A stretch of DNA of 64,000 bases, from positions 14,325,221 to 14,389,220 of the forward strand of contig CP034992.1 of the NCBI GenBank assembly GCA_004026145.2. The letters are read 5' to 3'. A program made the translations under genes and the position numbers. This stretch comes from Takifugu bimaculatus. Its lineage: Eukaryota; Chordata; Actinopteri; Tetraodontiformes; Tetraodontidae. Positions 48,996 to 58,950 of the stretch are shown piece after piece; the stretch's first letter is position 1; every line of letters starts with the position of its first letter. Below the pieces are notes generated by a model. The model saw nothing but the letters and a program-made list of their open reading frames with translations. It did no database searches and was not told the DNA's origin.

Positions 48996-51900
48996 CTACG
49001 TGCGTGCACGTGCGTGCATGTGTACATGCGTGAGCGCAGTCATGGGACCTGGTAGAGCAGACCCAGAACTACCTGAAGCTGCTGCTGCACATTATCGACA
49101 GTGACGGTTTGTTCTAGGAATGAGGGCAGCTCTGATCCAGTATCGGTATCTTGTTCCAATACCAACGCAATTCACGGATTTAAATTTTCGATCCCTGAAT
49201 TAGGTCTCTGCTTTAACGTTGTCTGCTGAAATTTCTCCACTAGTGATTCCTGCTGGCTAGTCTGCTAGCTAGTCTGCTAACTGTAGAAGTCATTTCAAGA
49301 TTGGAGGCGTGTCTTAATGAGATCCAGAGATGAAATTTTTGGACAGATTTTATGCTCCAAACATTGCAAAGCAAGACGGCAATGTGCAATGTTTGCAGAG
49401 CTGTTACTCCAAGACTCGAAAGCTCTGTCGCAAGGTACACATGAGAGAGCACGAGGAATAGTTAACTGGGTGGCACGAATAGTATCAATATCCACAGATA
49501 TCCAAATTCAGATATTAGGATCAGATTCGGTGTGAAAATGCAGATCGATAGATCTCTCCTGTTTTCCACGGCTAACCAAAGAACTCATTGCATTAAACAA
49601 TGTTTGAGCTTTACTGTTGCTGTGACAGAGGGTCTAAACCTTTTTGTGCCGTTGCTGGAGTATTAATGTCATGGTACCGTGTGTTGTTTCAGATGAGAGC
49701 GGTCTCCTGGTTCACTGTATCTCCGGTTGGGACCGCACTCCTCTCTTTGTCTCCCTCCTAAGACTGTCTCTGTGGGCAGTAAGTTGCTGCGTCCCGTTAG
49801 CAAAAACTGCTGCAACCATTTGCACCTGTTGAACTGTTTTACATCTACCCTCCTTATGATTTGTGGAAATCTTGTGGTGAAACATTACAAAAAGTACATG
49901 GAAACCTCAGACACCCATGTATTTGGTGATAATGTTGCACAACTAAATATACATCAATAAACGGCACATACTGTACATACTGTGGTGATTAGCATCTCAT
50001 CCGCTTCATATGAAACTCCATGGAAATACTGTTTTTACAATGTTTCCATCTATCAAGATGTAGGTCACACGATGAAGGTGATAAGCCACGATGATGTCGT
50101 TCAGCGTGTGTGTTCTTTACAGGACGGTGTGGTCCATGCCAGCCTGGAACCAGCCCAGATCCTCTACCTGACTATTGCCTACGACTGGTTCCTCTTTGGG
50201 TAAGAGACCTGGTCTCTGCTTTGTATCTAACTTCAGTTAGCTAACCTCAGTTAACTCACCTCAGTTAGCTTCCCAAGTGGGTCACCTGTGAAGGAGCTTT
50301 GTCAGATTTCAGACCTTTGAGCAGCTCTGGTCTCACTCTTCTCCAATTCCAAAAGCAGAGCAGTGAAATACAACCAAAGCCTCATAATTTTAAAAAGAGC
50401 TTCAAAGGTGGGGTTAGACCCAGTAGAAGCAGCCTCATTTGACTGGGATGTTTAAAAGCTCAGAAGAGGAGCGCTGTGACTGATGTGTTTCTGTTGGTTT
50501 GCAGCCACATGCTGCCTGACCGACTCTCTAAAGGGGAGGAGGTGAGTCTCAATCTGCTTCCTCAACACTGCCCACCTCTGTCTTCTCTCATTCCTCTTTC
50601 TCTTCCAGATTTTCTTCTTTTGCTTCAATTTTTTGAAACACATCGTCTCAGAGAAGTTTTCTGCTGTCAAGAAACGAAGGTATTGTCATCAGATATATAG
50701 TTTCTATTACTGGGACCAGTTAAGCAAGTGGAAGGTGGAATGATCACTCAGAGCCAGTTGATCCTTTTAGCTTTGAAGGCCCTTTTTATTTTGATGCACA
50801 ACACAACGTACACAACACAGCAGGTTCATCCAACAAGGTCACAGCACCAGGTGTCACATGACCTCCTGTGTGTCTGTCTCTGTGTGTGTGTGTGTGGGGG
50901 GGGGGGGGGCACGTGCCCTGTTGGAGCACACGGGATTGTGGGTACCAGGGAGAACGTTATGTACAGGTTCTAACAGATTATCTGTCCTGTCATCATCAGG
51001 AGGAAGAACTCTAACGTTAAAGACGGAGACTTCTCTGTGGACGACTTATGTCATTTGAGTAAGTCACATGAGCGAAGACTCTAAACTGAAGTGAAGCCTC
51101 AAACACACCTTTCCTTGTTTTACACACACACACACACACACACGCAGGTTGTCTAGATTCCTTCTGTCTGAACATCTTTGTCAGCACTGGTTAACTGCTT
51201 ATTATTGGGTTTGTTGCAGTTAAATGCAGTCAGCAAACGCACCCTGGTGCATAGTTCAGCCCTGCCCTAAACGGGTGTTTGAACTGTTGACAGTTGTTGT
51301 TTTAGTTCCGGTAATGTTTCATCAACGTTCTCAGAGCTGCTTTTTGGTTCCTGTGCTAATATTCGGTTCTGTTTGGTTTCAGGGTCTAGGGACCGTGGCA
51401 GCGTCACCAGTTTAAGCAGTGAGTTCTCCCTGATATCTGAGGAGGTGGGCGGAGCCTCCAGCCTCACCAATGACACTGTGGACCAGTTCTCCAGTCAACC
51501 CCAAACCTCCAGCTGGTCAGGGCCACACGGAAGTTAGAAAAGCTATGAGAGTCCTTTTAGGGCAAAAACACTGAAGCACACACACACACAGACACACACA
51601 GGCTGTTTCCGAAACCACCCCCTATACCCTACATAGTGCACTCAATAGTGTGGATGCCATTTTGAAATAGTGTCCGAATTGTTAGTGAGCATTGCTGTAC
51701 CCTATGTAGTGCACTCAATGTATCCCACAATGCACTGCAAAAAGTAGTGTACAAGCGAGCACCCTAACTCGGAAAATGTATCCCATCAGCCTTTACGGTA
51801 TCACGTGACGGTATCACGCTGATTGGATAGATTTTTTTTATCGTAATTTCTACTGTGCGGTTTGATATATGAAATTTTTGGAAATGTGATTTTTTTTTTC

Positions 51901-54219
51901 CAGTAGGGGTCCAATATGATCATCTTAAAATATTACAACATAAATCAGTCTTCACTGATCCCCGCCCCTCACTTAAAATTGTTCTTCGGAATCAGAATCT
52001 CAGTAAAAGAATATTTACAAAGATGAAAAGTAGCTCTAAATCCATTTTTTGATGAAAATTGCTTTATTAAATGTTTTCACTACAGCGGAATATGACTTGA
52101 GAATGTGCCATCACATCTTGGCTTGAAAATGTCAAGGGGCACTAATTATTTTAGGTAATAAGTAATTATTATTGTATTATTATTGACATTAATATTTCAT
52201 TTTATTATATAAAGTTAATTATCAGGTAAAATATTGCATTTTCATAAAATGGCCGCTGAATATATTTCTGATGGGTTAAAATAATTAAATGGACCTGGCC
52301 ACTTTTCCCGGCGACTGGTTCGTAATTAATATGCAACACCATGACGTCACTTTACATGCGCCGTAAATGACGCCGTTGTCCGAATACTAACTTTAAATTG
52401 AGTGCACTACGTAGTTCACTCAATCCATGTCCCCCAAGTAGTAAGTAGTGAATAGGGAACGAGTGTGTGGTTTCGGAAACAGCCATACTCTCACCGATTC
52501 AGCTCTCAAGAACTCTTTGTTCTCTTCATTTGAGGTTCCAGTCCACTAGTGTGGATATTTCCTGTGCACACTTCCTCTTTTGATTCTTCCATGTTTACAT
52601 TGACCGTAGGATGTGGGGGAACCATCTTTGAACATATATTATAACCTGTTTCCATGTTCGCTCCACAGGAGGAAAGGAATCGTGTCTTCTCCTCAAATGG
52701 TGGTCTGGAACAAGCAGAACCCTCTGGAGGAACATCTCTCTCATGCTCTTATCGAGGGCAGGTCTTCCAGCTCCTCCTCATCCAACCAATCAGAACATGG
52801 ACTCCTGCGTGCTGGCAGCAGCCCGTTGGCTGTCCCTGGAAGGAGGTTCGCGGGTTGAGATTCGCCGGGAAGATCATCCACTCTGAGCTGCCTTTACTGA
52901 GCAGTTGTTTCATCTTTGGTTCCTTGTGTTGTCTAATCTCGCAGGTTCACAGCAGAACACAATCGGTCCAGTTCCTCCCTCTCCACAGAGTACGGAAGCT
53001 GGCAGATAGTCTCGGGCTGCGGCAGCATTCACGACCACGCCCACTTCCCTCCACCTCCGGCCTGGTCTGGCTTGTCTTCGTCCTCAATGATGGCCGCAGC
53101 CTACGACTCTCCTCTGCCCTTCAGTTTCCAGGAGGAGGGGTCTGTAGGACGAATGTGAGTAGCCCTGAACCTGGATCCTGACCAATCTGGTTTTTGGCAG
53201 CCATTTTAAATCTACTCTTCGACTTTTGGACTAAAATTATTAGTTGTTGTGCAGTTTTAGTCATTTCTATATGTGCTAGTTTTATTCCAGCTATTTATTT
53301 TATTATATTAGCTAATTTGTTTTATACTCACAAAGGACTATTTTGCACATACAAGATCTCCACCCAACAACTATTACTAATTATACATTACACATAGATA
53401 AAATGACAGCAAGTGGAATCAATGTCCATTACTCCCAAAAAAACATTCGTACTTTGGCAATTGTGGCTCTATTTCTGACTATTTTCTTTAGCGTAATGAG
53501 CATAAACATGCCCAAGATATGAGCAATTGGCTGAGGAGCATGTGCTGAATATGCTACCAGGTCACTATGACAGTGTCTTACACTTAGAAGCAGGCTGACA
53601 GAATTAGTGACCTTAGACCTTCTCACAGAGGAAGGCTTTCATCCTCATCATCCTCCCTTACCTGGGCAGGGAGATGGTCCCTCAGCAGGGGGCCTGTTAG
53701 CGAAAGGCTTGGCCCCCCGTTCTACTACTAAAGGTTCTGGAAAGTCAGCATGGTCTCGTGACCTCTGCTTAATTCCCGTCAAAACTATAGCTGCAATATA
53801 AACAGGTTACCACCAGACAGGACAAGTGGCACCTTGATGTTTCTCTTTAAGCTGCTTTTTGTTTTCTGGGGGTCAGATCCAGATGTGTGACACACACAAA
53901 TTTGACAGGTTCCGTTGGACTAACATTCTTCGCCAGAGAAAAACTGAAGTACTCTTGACTGAATTTCTTTCATCCTTCTCTGCTTCATCCTGTTTCTGTT
54001 CTACCTTCCATCCGCTTCCTGCTCCATCTCCTCCACAGGTGTCCTCTTTCCTCGGAGCGTCAGGCCCGGTTGGAGGCGGTGCGGGAACTCTTCTTGGCAG
54101 CCTACAGCTCCACAGTTGGCCTGAAGTCTTCTTCCCCTAGCCCCTCTGGCTCCATCTCAGGTCTGCTCGAGCAGTTTGCTCGTGGAGTTGGTCTCCGCGC
54201 CACCAGCGCTATCGTCTGA
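45467..54219 (+). CDS. mtmr14: MTMR14, myotubularin-related phosphoinositide 3-phosphatase (hJumpy)
   Basis: Nineteen coding exons, all GT-AG, give 656 aa (human about 650): 45467-45601, 45870-46018, 46644-46752, 47595-47670, 48062-48122, 48232-48354, 48443-48516, 48664-48734, 48804-48878, 49040-49106, 49693-49778, 50123-50199, 50505-50541, 50609-50679, 51000-51058, 51383-51515, 52669-52845, 52945-53154 and 54039-54219. Diagnostic segments are CGHYPRQIVFLEY, CRGRFVCPVILYNGK, STLAGWGELYGRTGYNY, DIKLLRYLSVRYICDLMVEN and the catalytic loop VHCISGWDRTPLF at about residues 321-333 (CX5R). A serine-rich linker and LLEQFARGVGLR near the end also match. The enzyme removes the 3-phosphate of PI(3)P and PI(3,5)P2 and affects autophagy and muscle calcium handling. 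The start has two adjacent ATGs (45467 and 45470); I list the first. Confidence 0.96.
46906..47414. mobile_element. Diverged MITE of the ACTATAAGCCGC type
   Basis: The left end TACCGTAACTGCTGCACTAT then AGCGTGCACC and the right end GCGGCTTATAGTTTGGAATT then TATGGT are eroded inverted repeats. The element is about 510 bp, AT-rich inside, non-coding, in MTMR14 intron 3. It shares the theme of a G/C-flanked ACTATA terminal motif with the MITE at 28008-28544. Confidence 0.6.
47679..47762. repeat. CACACATGCTCA minisatellite
   Basis: Variable CA-rich units with recurring CACATGCTCA phrases start a few bases after the donor site of MTMR14 exon 4. Confidence 0.8.
48949..48993. repeat. (GT)n microsatellite in MTMR14 intron 9
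   Basis: About 22 GT units are followed by an interrupted GTGCGTGCACG stretch, ending just upstream of exon 10 at 49040. Confidence 0.9.
49130..49535. mobile_element. Candidate hAT-type non-autonomous element
   Basis: GATCCAGTATCGGTATC near the left end and the AT-rich GATATCC...GGATCAGATTCGG arm at the right resemble the GATCGGTATCGG-type ends of a fish hAT family. An internal TAMCNVCRAV phrase (plus strand, near 49378) has the first CXXC of a BED zinc finger. The terminal repeats are too eroded to pair confidently. Confidence 0.4.
51601..52484. mobile_element. Non-autonomous DNA transposon with 18-bp perfect terminal inverted repeats
   Basis: GGCTGTTTCCGAAACCAC (51601-51618) pairs perfectly with GTGGTTTCGGAAACAGCC (52467-52484). 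Subterminal arms also pair: TAGTGCACTCAAT on the left and ATTGAGTGCACTA on the right, each in two or more variants. The 884-bp body is AT-rich and non-coding. The target duplication is not clear, so the superfamily is left open. Inserted in MTMR14 intron 16; a diverged relative lies at 13290-13660. Confidence 0.88.
53600..53770 (-). mobile_element. L2-like LINE fragment (3' coding boundary)
   Basis: The plus-strand phrase CTCCCTTACCTGGGCAGGGA, then TGGTCCCTCAGCAGGGGGCCTG and GCTTGGCCCCCCGTTCTACT, parallels the L2 copy at 3765-3845 (CTCCCGTACCTGGACAGGGA, then GCTGGTTCCATAGCAGGGGGG and CGGCCGACCCCATTCTACT). It is a short, diverged, non-coding piece in MTMR14 intron 18. Confidence 0.65.
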
Positions 54220-54271
54220 GCCTTGTCAGCTTAGCTTCATATCGTCTGTTCGCACCTCAGTGTCTCACAAC

Positions 54272-54277
54272 AATAAA
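54272..54277 (+). terminator. MTMR14 polyadenylation signal
   Basis: AATAAA lies 53 bases after the stop codon. A second AATAAA at 54942-54947 offers a longer 3' UTR alternative. Confidence 0.65.
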
Positions 54278-55306
54278 GTGCCAAATCTGCTTGTTTATGG
54301 TTTGTCTGTAGATCTAACCTTTGTCTGGACATTCTTCAGGGAACCAGCAGAACTGACCAGAACTGTGTGTAGATCACTTGTTTTATTTTGACTGTCCCTT
54401 TAAAAGGGTACATCCTGTTTGGCTTTGACATCCACAGTGACCTTGGGTACATCGAACACCTCATAACATGCTCTTCCTCATCCTCCTCCTCCTCTTCACA
54501 CTTGTTAAATCGTCATCTTCTCAGCATAATGTTGTTTTACAGCACTGGAAAAAATGTCTGTCAGAAAGTGTGTCGGGTTTTTTTAAATTGTAGCATATTT
54601 GCTAATCTGCTGTGTTCCTCGAGTGTTTGCTGGCGCCTTTTCTCTTCCCAATCAAGACACTTCAGATGTTCTTGGGTCCACCTCCAGGCAGGTCTGTCTG
54701 GGATGCGACCTTTGACTCTTGTTGTCAAGTTGTGCGTTTGTCCATTGACACAGTCCTGACTTACTGGGTTGGATGGCAGCCAGACACATTTGATGATTTT
54801 TCTTTTTTAGCTGATTTGTGATTTTGTTGAATTATGTCAATGATAGTCAGGTTTTTTTTTTTTACTGCGCAGAATTTGTGGCATCAGCCAATGAGAGACC
54901 TCACAAGTCTCAGTTGACATGCTGGAACTGATGCTTGTGAGAATAAACTCAGATTTTTGCTCATTTCCCGCTGTCAGTGTCCTTCATCACTAATGACTAT
55001 GATGATTATCTGCCATTATTTATTCGTGAAATGCCGAGACAAGTAAGAAGTGACCTTTATTGTGATAAAGAAAGTTTCCAAAAGGGGGCGCTGTAGCACC
55101 ACAGTCCTGATGATCAAAGTTCGTCTTCTCTATCTCTCTCTATCTCTACCTTTGTCCAAGAATAAAGTGACCCCCTCCTCTCCTCTTCACGCATCCCTCC
55201 TCCGAGCTTCACACTGCTCCACTCTGACTGTGTGTCGGCTGGATGGATGCTGCCCTCCTGACTGAGGTGATTGATTATTGCACAGAAGTTATCTGGGGAA
55301 GCAAAC

Positions 55307-55383
55307 ATGGCGACAGTCGAAGACTTCGACCACCTGAACTCCTCCGTGCCTGCAACGAAGATTGAAGTCACAGTGTCATGCAG
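55307..55383 (+). CDS. cpne9: Copine-9-like, first coding exon only
   Basis: An ATG at 55307 opens a frame beginning MATVEDFDHLNSS and running through VPATKIEVTVSC, with a donor AG|GTAATT at 55384. The VPATKIE-TVSCR segment is the start of the first C2 domain in copines and is closest to CPNE9 as I know it. Copines carry two C2 domains and a von Willebrand A-like domain and bind membranes when calcium rises. The position directly after MTMR14 supports CPNE9, its neighbour on human 3p25. I did not find exon 2 before 64000, so the first intron is at least 8.6 kb here. The exon is short, so the paralogue call is less secure than the family. Confidence 0.75.
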
Positions 55384-56699
55384 GTAATTCTCTGCTCACC
55401 TGGATGTGGTTGAGCTATTTCAGAGATGTGTTTGAGGGTTCAGTTATAGTCTCAAGGTTCGAAATGTGTCAGTTTAATGGGCATGGTCATAATTTGGGCA
55501 AGGAACTGGGGGTTATATTTTTTGAAAGGCCTCACAAACTTGTGAGGACTTTTCCTTAAACTGCCTTTTCTAAATATTTTCTTAATTGATTTTTATCACT
55601 CAGATATTGTGATTTTACAGTTAGAAGGCAGCGATGTTAGAATTCAACACTGTTAGATGGTGCAAGGGTTAGAAGATGCCACTTTTAGATGGCACCACAA
55701 TTAGAAGGCACAAGTGTTCAAAGGTGCCAGGGTTGGAAGTAGCAAGGGTTGAAAGGGTTAAAAGGCACCAGTGTTAAATGGTGGTTTTGAAGGCATCAGG
55801 CTTTTCTTTTTTCAAAAGCAACCCCTCAGTCTGCCAGCTTGACTTGGATACTATGCCTGCTGAGCTACCTGGATCTTACAGTGGCTGTTTTTCAGGTGCA
55901 GCATGTGTTCCGGTCAGACTTGATGAATTCAAGGCCTAAAAACCAGTTTTTGAAACAATTGAATGTAGCAATATTTAATTTCCTTACCAGTGGGCCTGCA
56001 CAACCTGAGTGGGACCTAGTGGCCCCTAGTGGTCCCCCTGGAGGACCTGCTGGCTTCCTTAGATCTTATGTGTGAAATGGGTGGAATCCTTGTGTCCACA
56101 CATTTCAAACAAAGGACAAACATCAACATCGTGATCGGGTCAGCACCTTTTCAGGCTCCTACCATTTTGACTATTTTGTGTTGATATTGTGTTGAGCTGG
56201 TCAAAAGATTCAGCCCAGATTCACAACTTTAGTTTAGATAACGGACACATTTGGTTCAATTTCCGGTTAACTAAGTGGTGTCCTAATTCATTGATTTTGA
56301 TGATTGCTAATTACGTTTAGTGGTTTCTATAACCAGTAGTAATTATAAATCATCATACAGCCCATCACACTCAATTCAGTGGGCTCCAACAGTAAAAAAA
56401 AAAAAAAAGCTTTTTCTTCTCTGAGAACCTGTTTTGGTGTGTGAGAGAGTCAGTTGTGTCATGCGTGTCCATGTGGAGACTCAGCTGATGTAGGGCTAAC
56501 CATAGCTGAAGCTGCTGGTCCTGATGAGGTGGTCTCACATGAGAACAAACGCTGAAGCTGACAGAATCAGGTTAGACCAGATGATATTCCAGCACACTGA
56601 GCAGACACGAAGAGAGGAAGGCCATTAGGTGTGTCCTGTGTTCAGCAGCAGACGCCGACATGAGAACCATGTCTGAAATACTAAATGAAGCTAGTTGAA
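55384..56699 (+). other. Presumed copine intron 1, first part
   Basis: Apart from the degenerate minisatellite at 55619-55800 this part looks unique. An A15 run lies at 56395-56408. No exon or transposon is recognised. Confidence 0.4.
55619..55800. repeat. Degenerate GTTAGAAGGCACCA minisatellite
   Basis: Roughly ten imperfect units built on GTTAGAAGGCACCA or GTTAGATGGTGCAA follow one another, many separated by a few bases (for example AGTTAGAAGGCAGCGATG, TGTTAGATGGTGCAAGG, ATTAGAAGGCACAAGTG). No family is known to me. Confidence 0.75.
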
Positions 56700-56701
56700 T
56701 A

Positions 56702-57186
56702 CAGTGATCCCTCGCTATATCGCGTTTCATCTTTCACGGCTTCGCTGCTTCACGGATTTTTTTTGCGAGTCGTTCATTGCAGTTCTCAAATATAATCGAA
56801 GGTGGCATATCCGTTTATAAAAATCTTCTTGCTCAGAAAAAGAAAGAGCGCCAACAACTACCCAAAACAATGTTCTTCTCTCGGAGAAAGACTCCTGCGC
56901 CTTCAGTAGAAACAGACGCTACAGCGGAGCGGAGTCAGGACGAAGAGGCACAGCTGGGACTGTGAAATACGCCAGTTACAATGTTTCCAACCTTGTATTA
57001 CTAGATTAAAATTATTGTTTTAAACAAATTTTGGGCTTTAAAACAGGTTTTTATTATTGGTTTCATTCTATAGTTCAGTATTGCATTGTAAAATAATAAA
57101 AAATAATAAAGCTGACTACTTCACGGATTTCACTTTTCGCGTGTTATTTTTGGAACGCAACTCCCGCGATAAACGAGGGATCACTG
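56702..57186. mobile_element. Tigger/pogo-type MITE with TA target duplications
   Basis: CAGTGATCCCTCG (56702-56714) pairs with CGAGGGATCACTG (57174-57186), and TA flanks both ends (56700-56701 and 57187-57188): the hallmarks of the TcMar-Tigger group. The 485-bp body keeps an open frame at 56777-56965 (AQKKKERQQLPKTM, then EDEEAQLGL-like SQDEEAQLGL) that could be a transposase-gene remnant, but no catalytic region is present. Confidence 0.9.
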
Positions 57187-57188
57187 TA

Positions 57189-58165
57189 TATGTTTCCAGC
57201 GCTCTGAGCCCTTCAATCATGTCAATAGTCCACAGGTGATGAGTGGCAGCAGTGACACCTGATCTTATGCCTGTCAGTTCCTGTGACACAGGTTTCCGTG
57301 ATCATCTTGTTGAACTGAACTAGAGAACGTTGATTTAGTGTAAAGTGTGTCCTGGCCAACAGGGGCAGCATAGGCTCCACTGAAACAAGGACCTGGTTAT
57401 GCAGACATGATTGTTACTGTTGCCTTCATGTCAAACTATCAACAGAAATTAATCATTTTCATCACAACCTGGCTCCAGAACTAGAACCAAACTTCACACA
57501 CGACTGTGAAAGTGTTCGGCATGGCTATGACGTTCCAGCATGGATCCAACTGAGGAGTTAGGGTTGTGGTTTCTACCATTTTTCTTCTTGTCTTCTGCCA
57601 GAAGCTGCACTGACAATAGCCCCTTGAGCAGCAGAGGTACTGTTGTAGTCCCTATAACCAAAGGTTCCTGTAACCATTTTTTTTTCCTTTTTTTTTTTTT
57701 TTACAGTCAAACTGAACAGAGTTGGAGACCTCTTAGTTCCTACAACTCTTTTAACTTCTACCAGGCTGTCCTAAGTCAGCATATGAACCATTGCTGACAG
57801 CTGCCATTCTCTGGCAAAACATCTTTGCTGTAGCGACATAGCCAATCACCGGCATCGGCTAATGTTTTCTTTTTTAATGTGTAGTTGTGAGAGAGGTCGC
57901 AGTGTTAAATTTACTGGTTAAATAGCTGAGTGATGCTTCAAATCTATGACAGAGAAATGCAAACTACAGGTTTGAACATTGAGAGCCAGATGCTGGTGGT
58001 CTTGGCTCAATAAAAATGGCAACAATTGTTGTTTATTTGGTCATTCTCAAACAGCTTCACACTTCATTGCACCGAAAAGACGAAAAAAGTACAAACCAGA
58101 TCATTTGGTGCACCAACACCAAATGAGGCGGGAAGAAGAAGATGAGGTCATCCAAGAAGAAGGAC
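57189..58165 (+). other. Presumed copine intron 1, unique stretch
   Basis: No element or exon recognised. T-rich runs lie at 57678-57702. Confidence 0.35.
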
Positions 58166-58391
58166 TGGATTGGTTCAGGGCATGTCCCTCCAGTAGGAGA
58201 CCCCCGGGAAGACCCAGGACACGTTGGAGAGACTATGTCTCTTGACCGGTCTGGGAACGCCTGGGGATCCCTCCGGATGAGCTAGAAGAAGTAGCTGGGG
58301 AGAGGGAAGTCTGGGCTTCTCTCCTTAGGCTGCTGCCCCCGCGACCCGACCCCGGATAAGCGGTAGAGAATAGATGGATGGATGGATGGAT
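58166..58391 (+). mobile_element. Rex3/RTE-type LINE, 3' end fragment
   Basis: The plus strand encodes RPPGRPRTRWRDYVS followed after a stop by WERLGIPPDELEEVAGE and ASLLRLLPPRPDP, the C-terminus of RTE-clade fish LINEs. It ends GGATAAGCGGTAGAGAATAG with an ATGGATGGATGG tail, a classical Rex3-type 3' end. Only about 225 bp remain. Confidence 0.85.
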
Positions 58392-58950
58392 GTTAGTTGA
58401 ACTGTTCTAGAAGCAGACTGTTCCAAGAAATACATTCCTATAATAACCTGGTGCTAAAGGGATTAAAACTGACAGTCATCCTGTTCAATCCTCTCACGTC
58501 ACCAGAATTAGTTGGGCTAGGTGGCTACACCTTCATCATCATCATCATCATCTTTATATCTTTATCCTGGTTGTTGGTTCAATCCCAGGCCCCTGCATCC
58601 CCCAATTACAGGGAACATTAGTGAGTCCTTATTTCTTCTTCTGCTATCAGCAAACATCAGTTGTGTGTGCAGAATGAGTAAACATTCAGTATAGACCCCT
58701 GTCAGCTGTTTTGGAGTCTGATTAAAGTAGTTCTGGAGCTTCTCCATTGTATGTCCTTGTTCCCCTGGCCTGAAGGCTGAAGTGTGAACAGGCCATGTTG
58801 GTGGGGGTTAGGGGTCCTTGAGGCTAGAATCTCTGCAGGGAGGGCAGTGCAGTCCTCGTGGTCTTCTCAGCATCCTTCACCTCTGCATGCATCTGTGGTC
58901 TGCAGCAGTAGTGTTTCTCTACCACTCAGGGATGCTTCCAACATAGCAGG
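58391..58950 (+). other. Spacer between the two RTE-type copies
   Basis: Contains a short (CAT)n run at 58533-58553; otherwise unclassified. The last 150 bp may belong to the 5' region of the following LINE. Confidence 0.35.
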
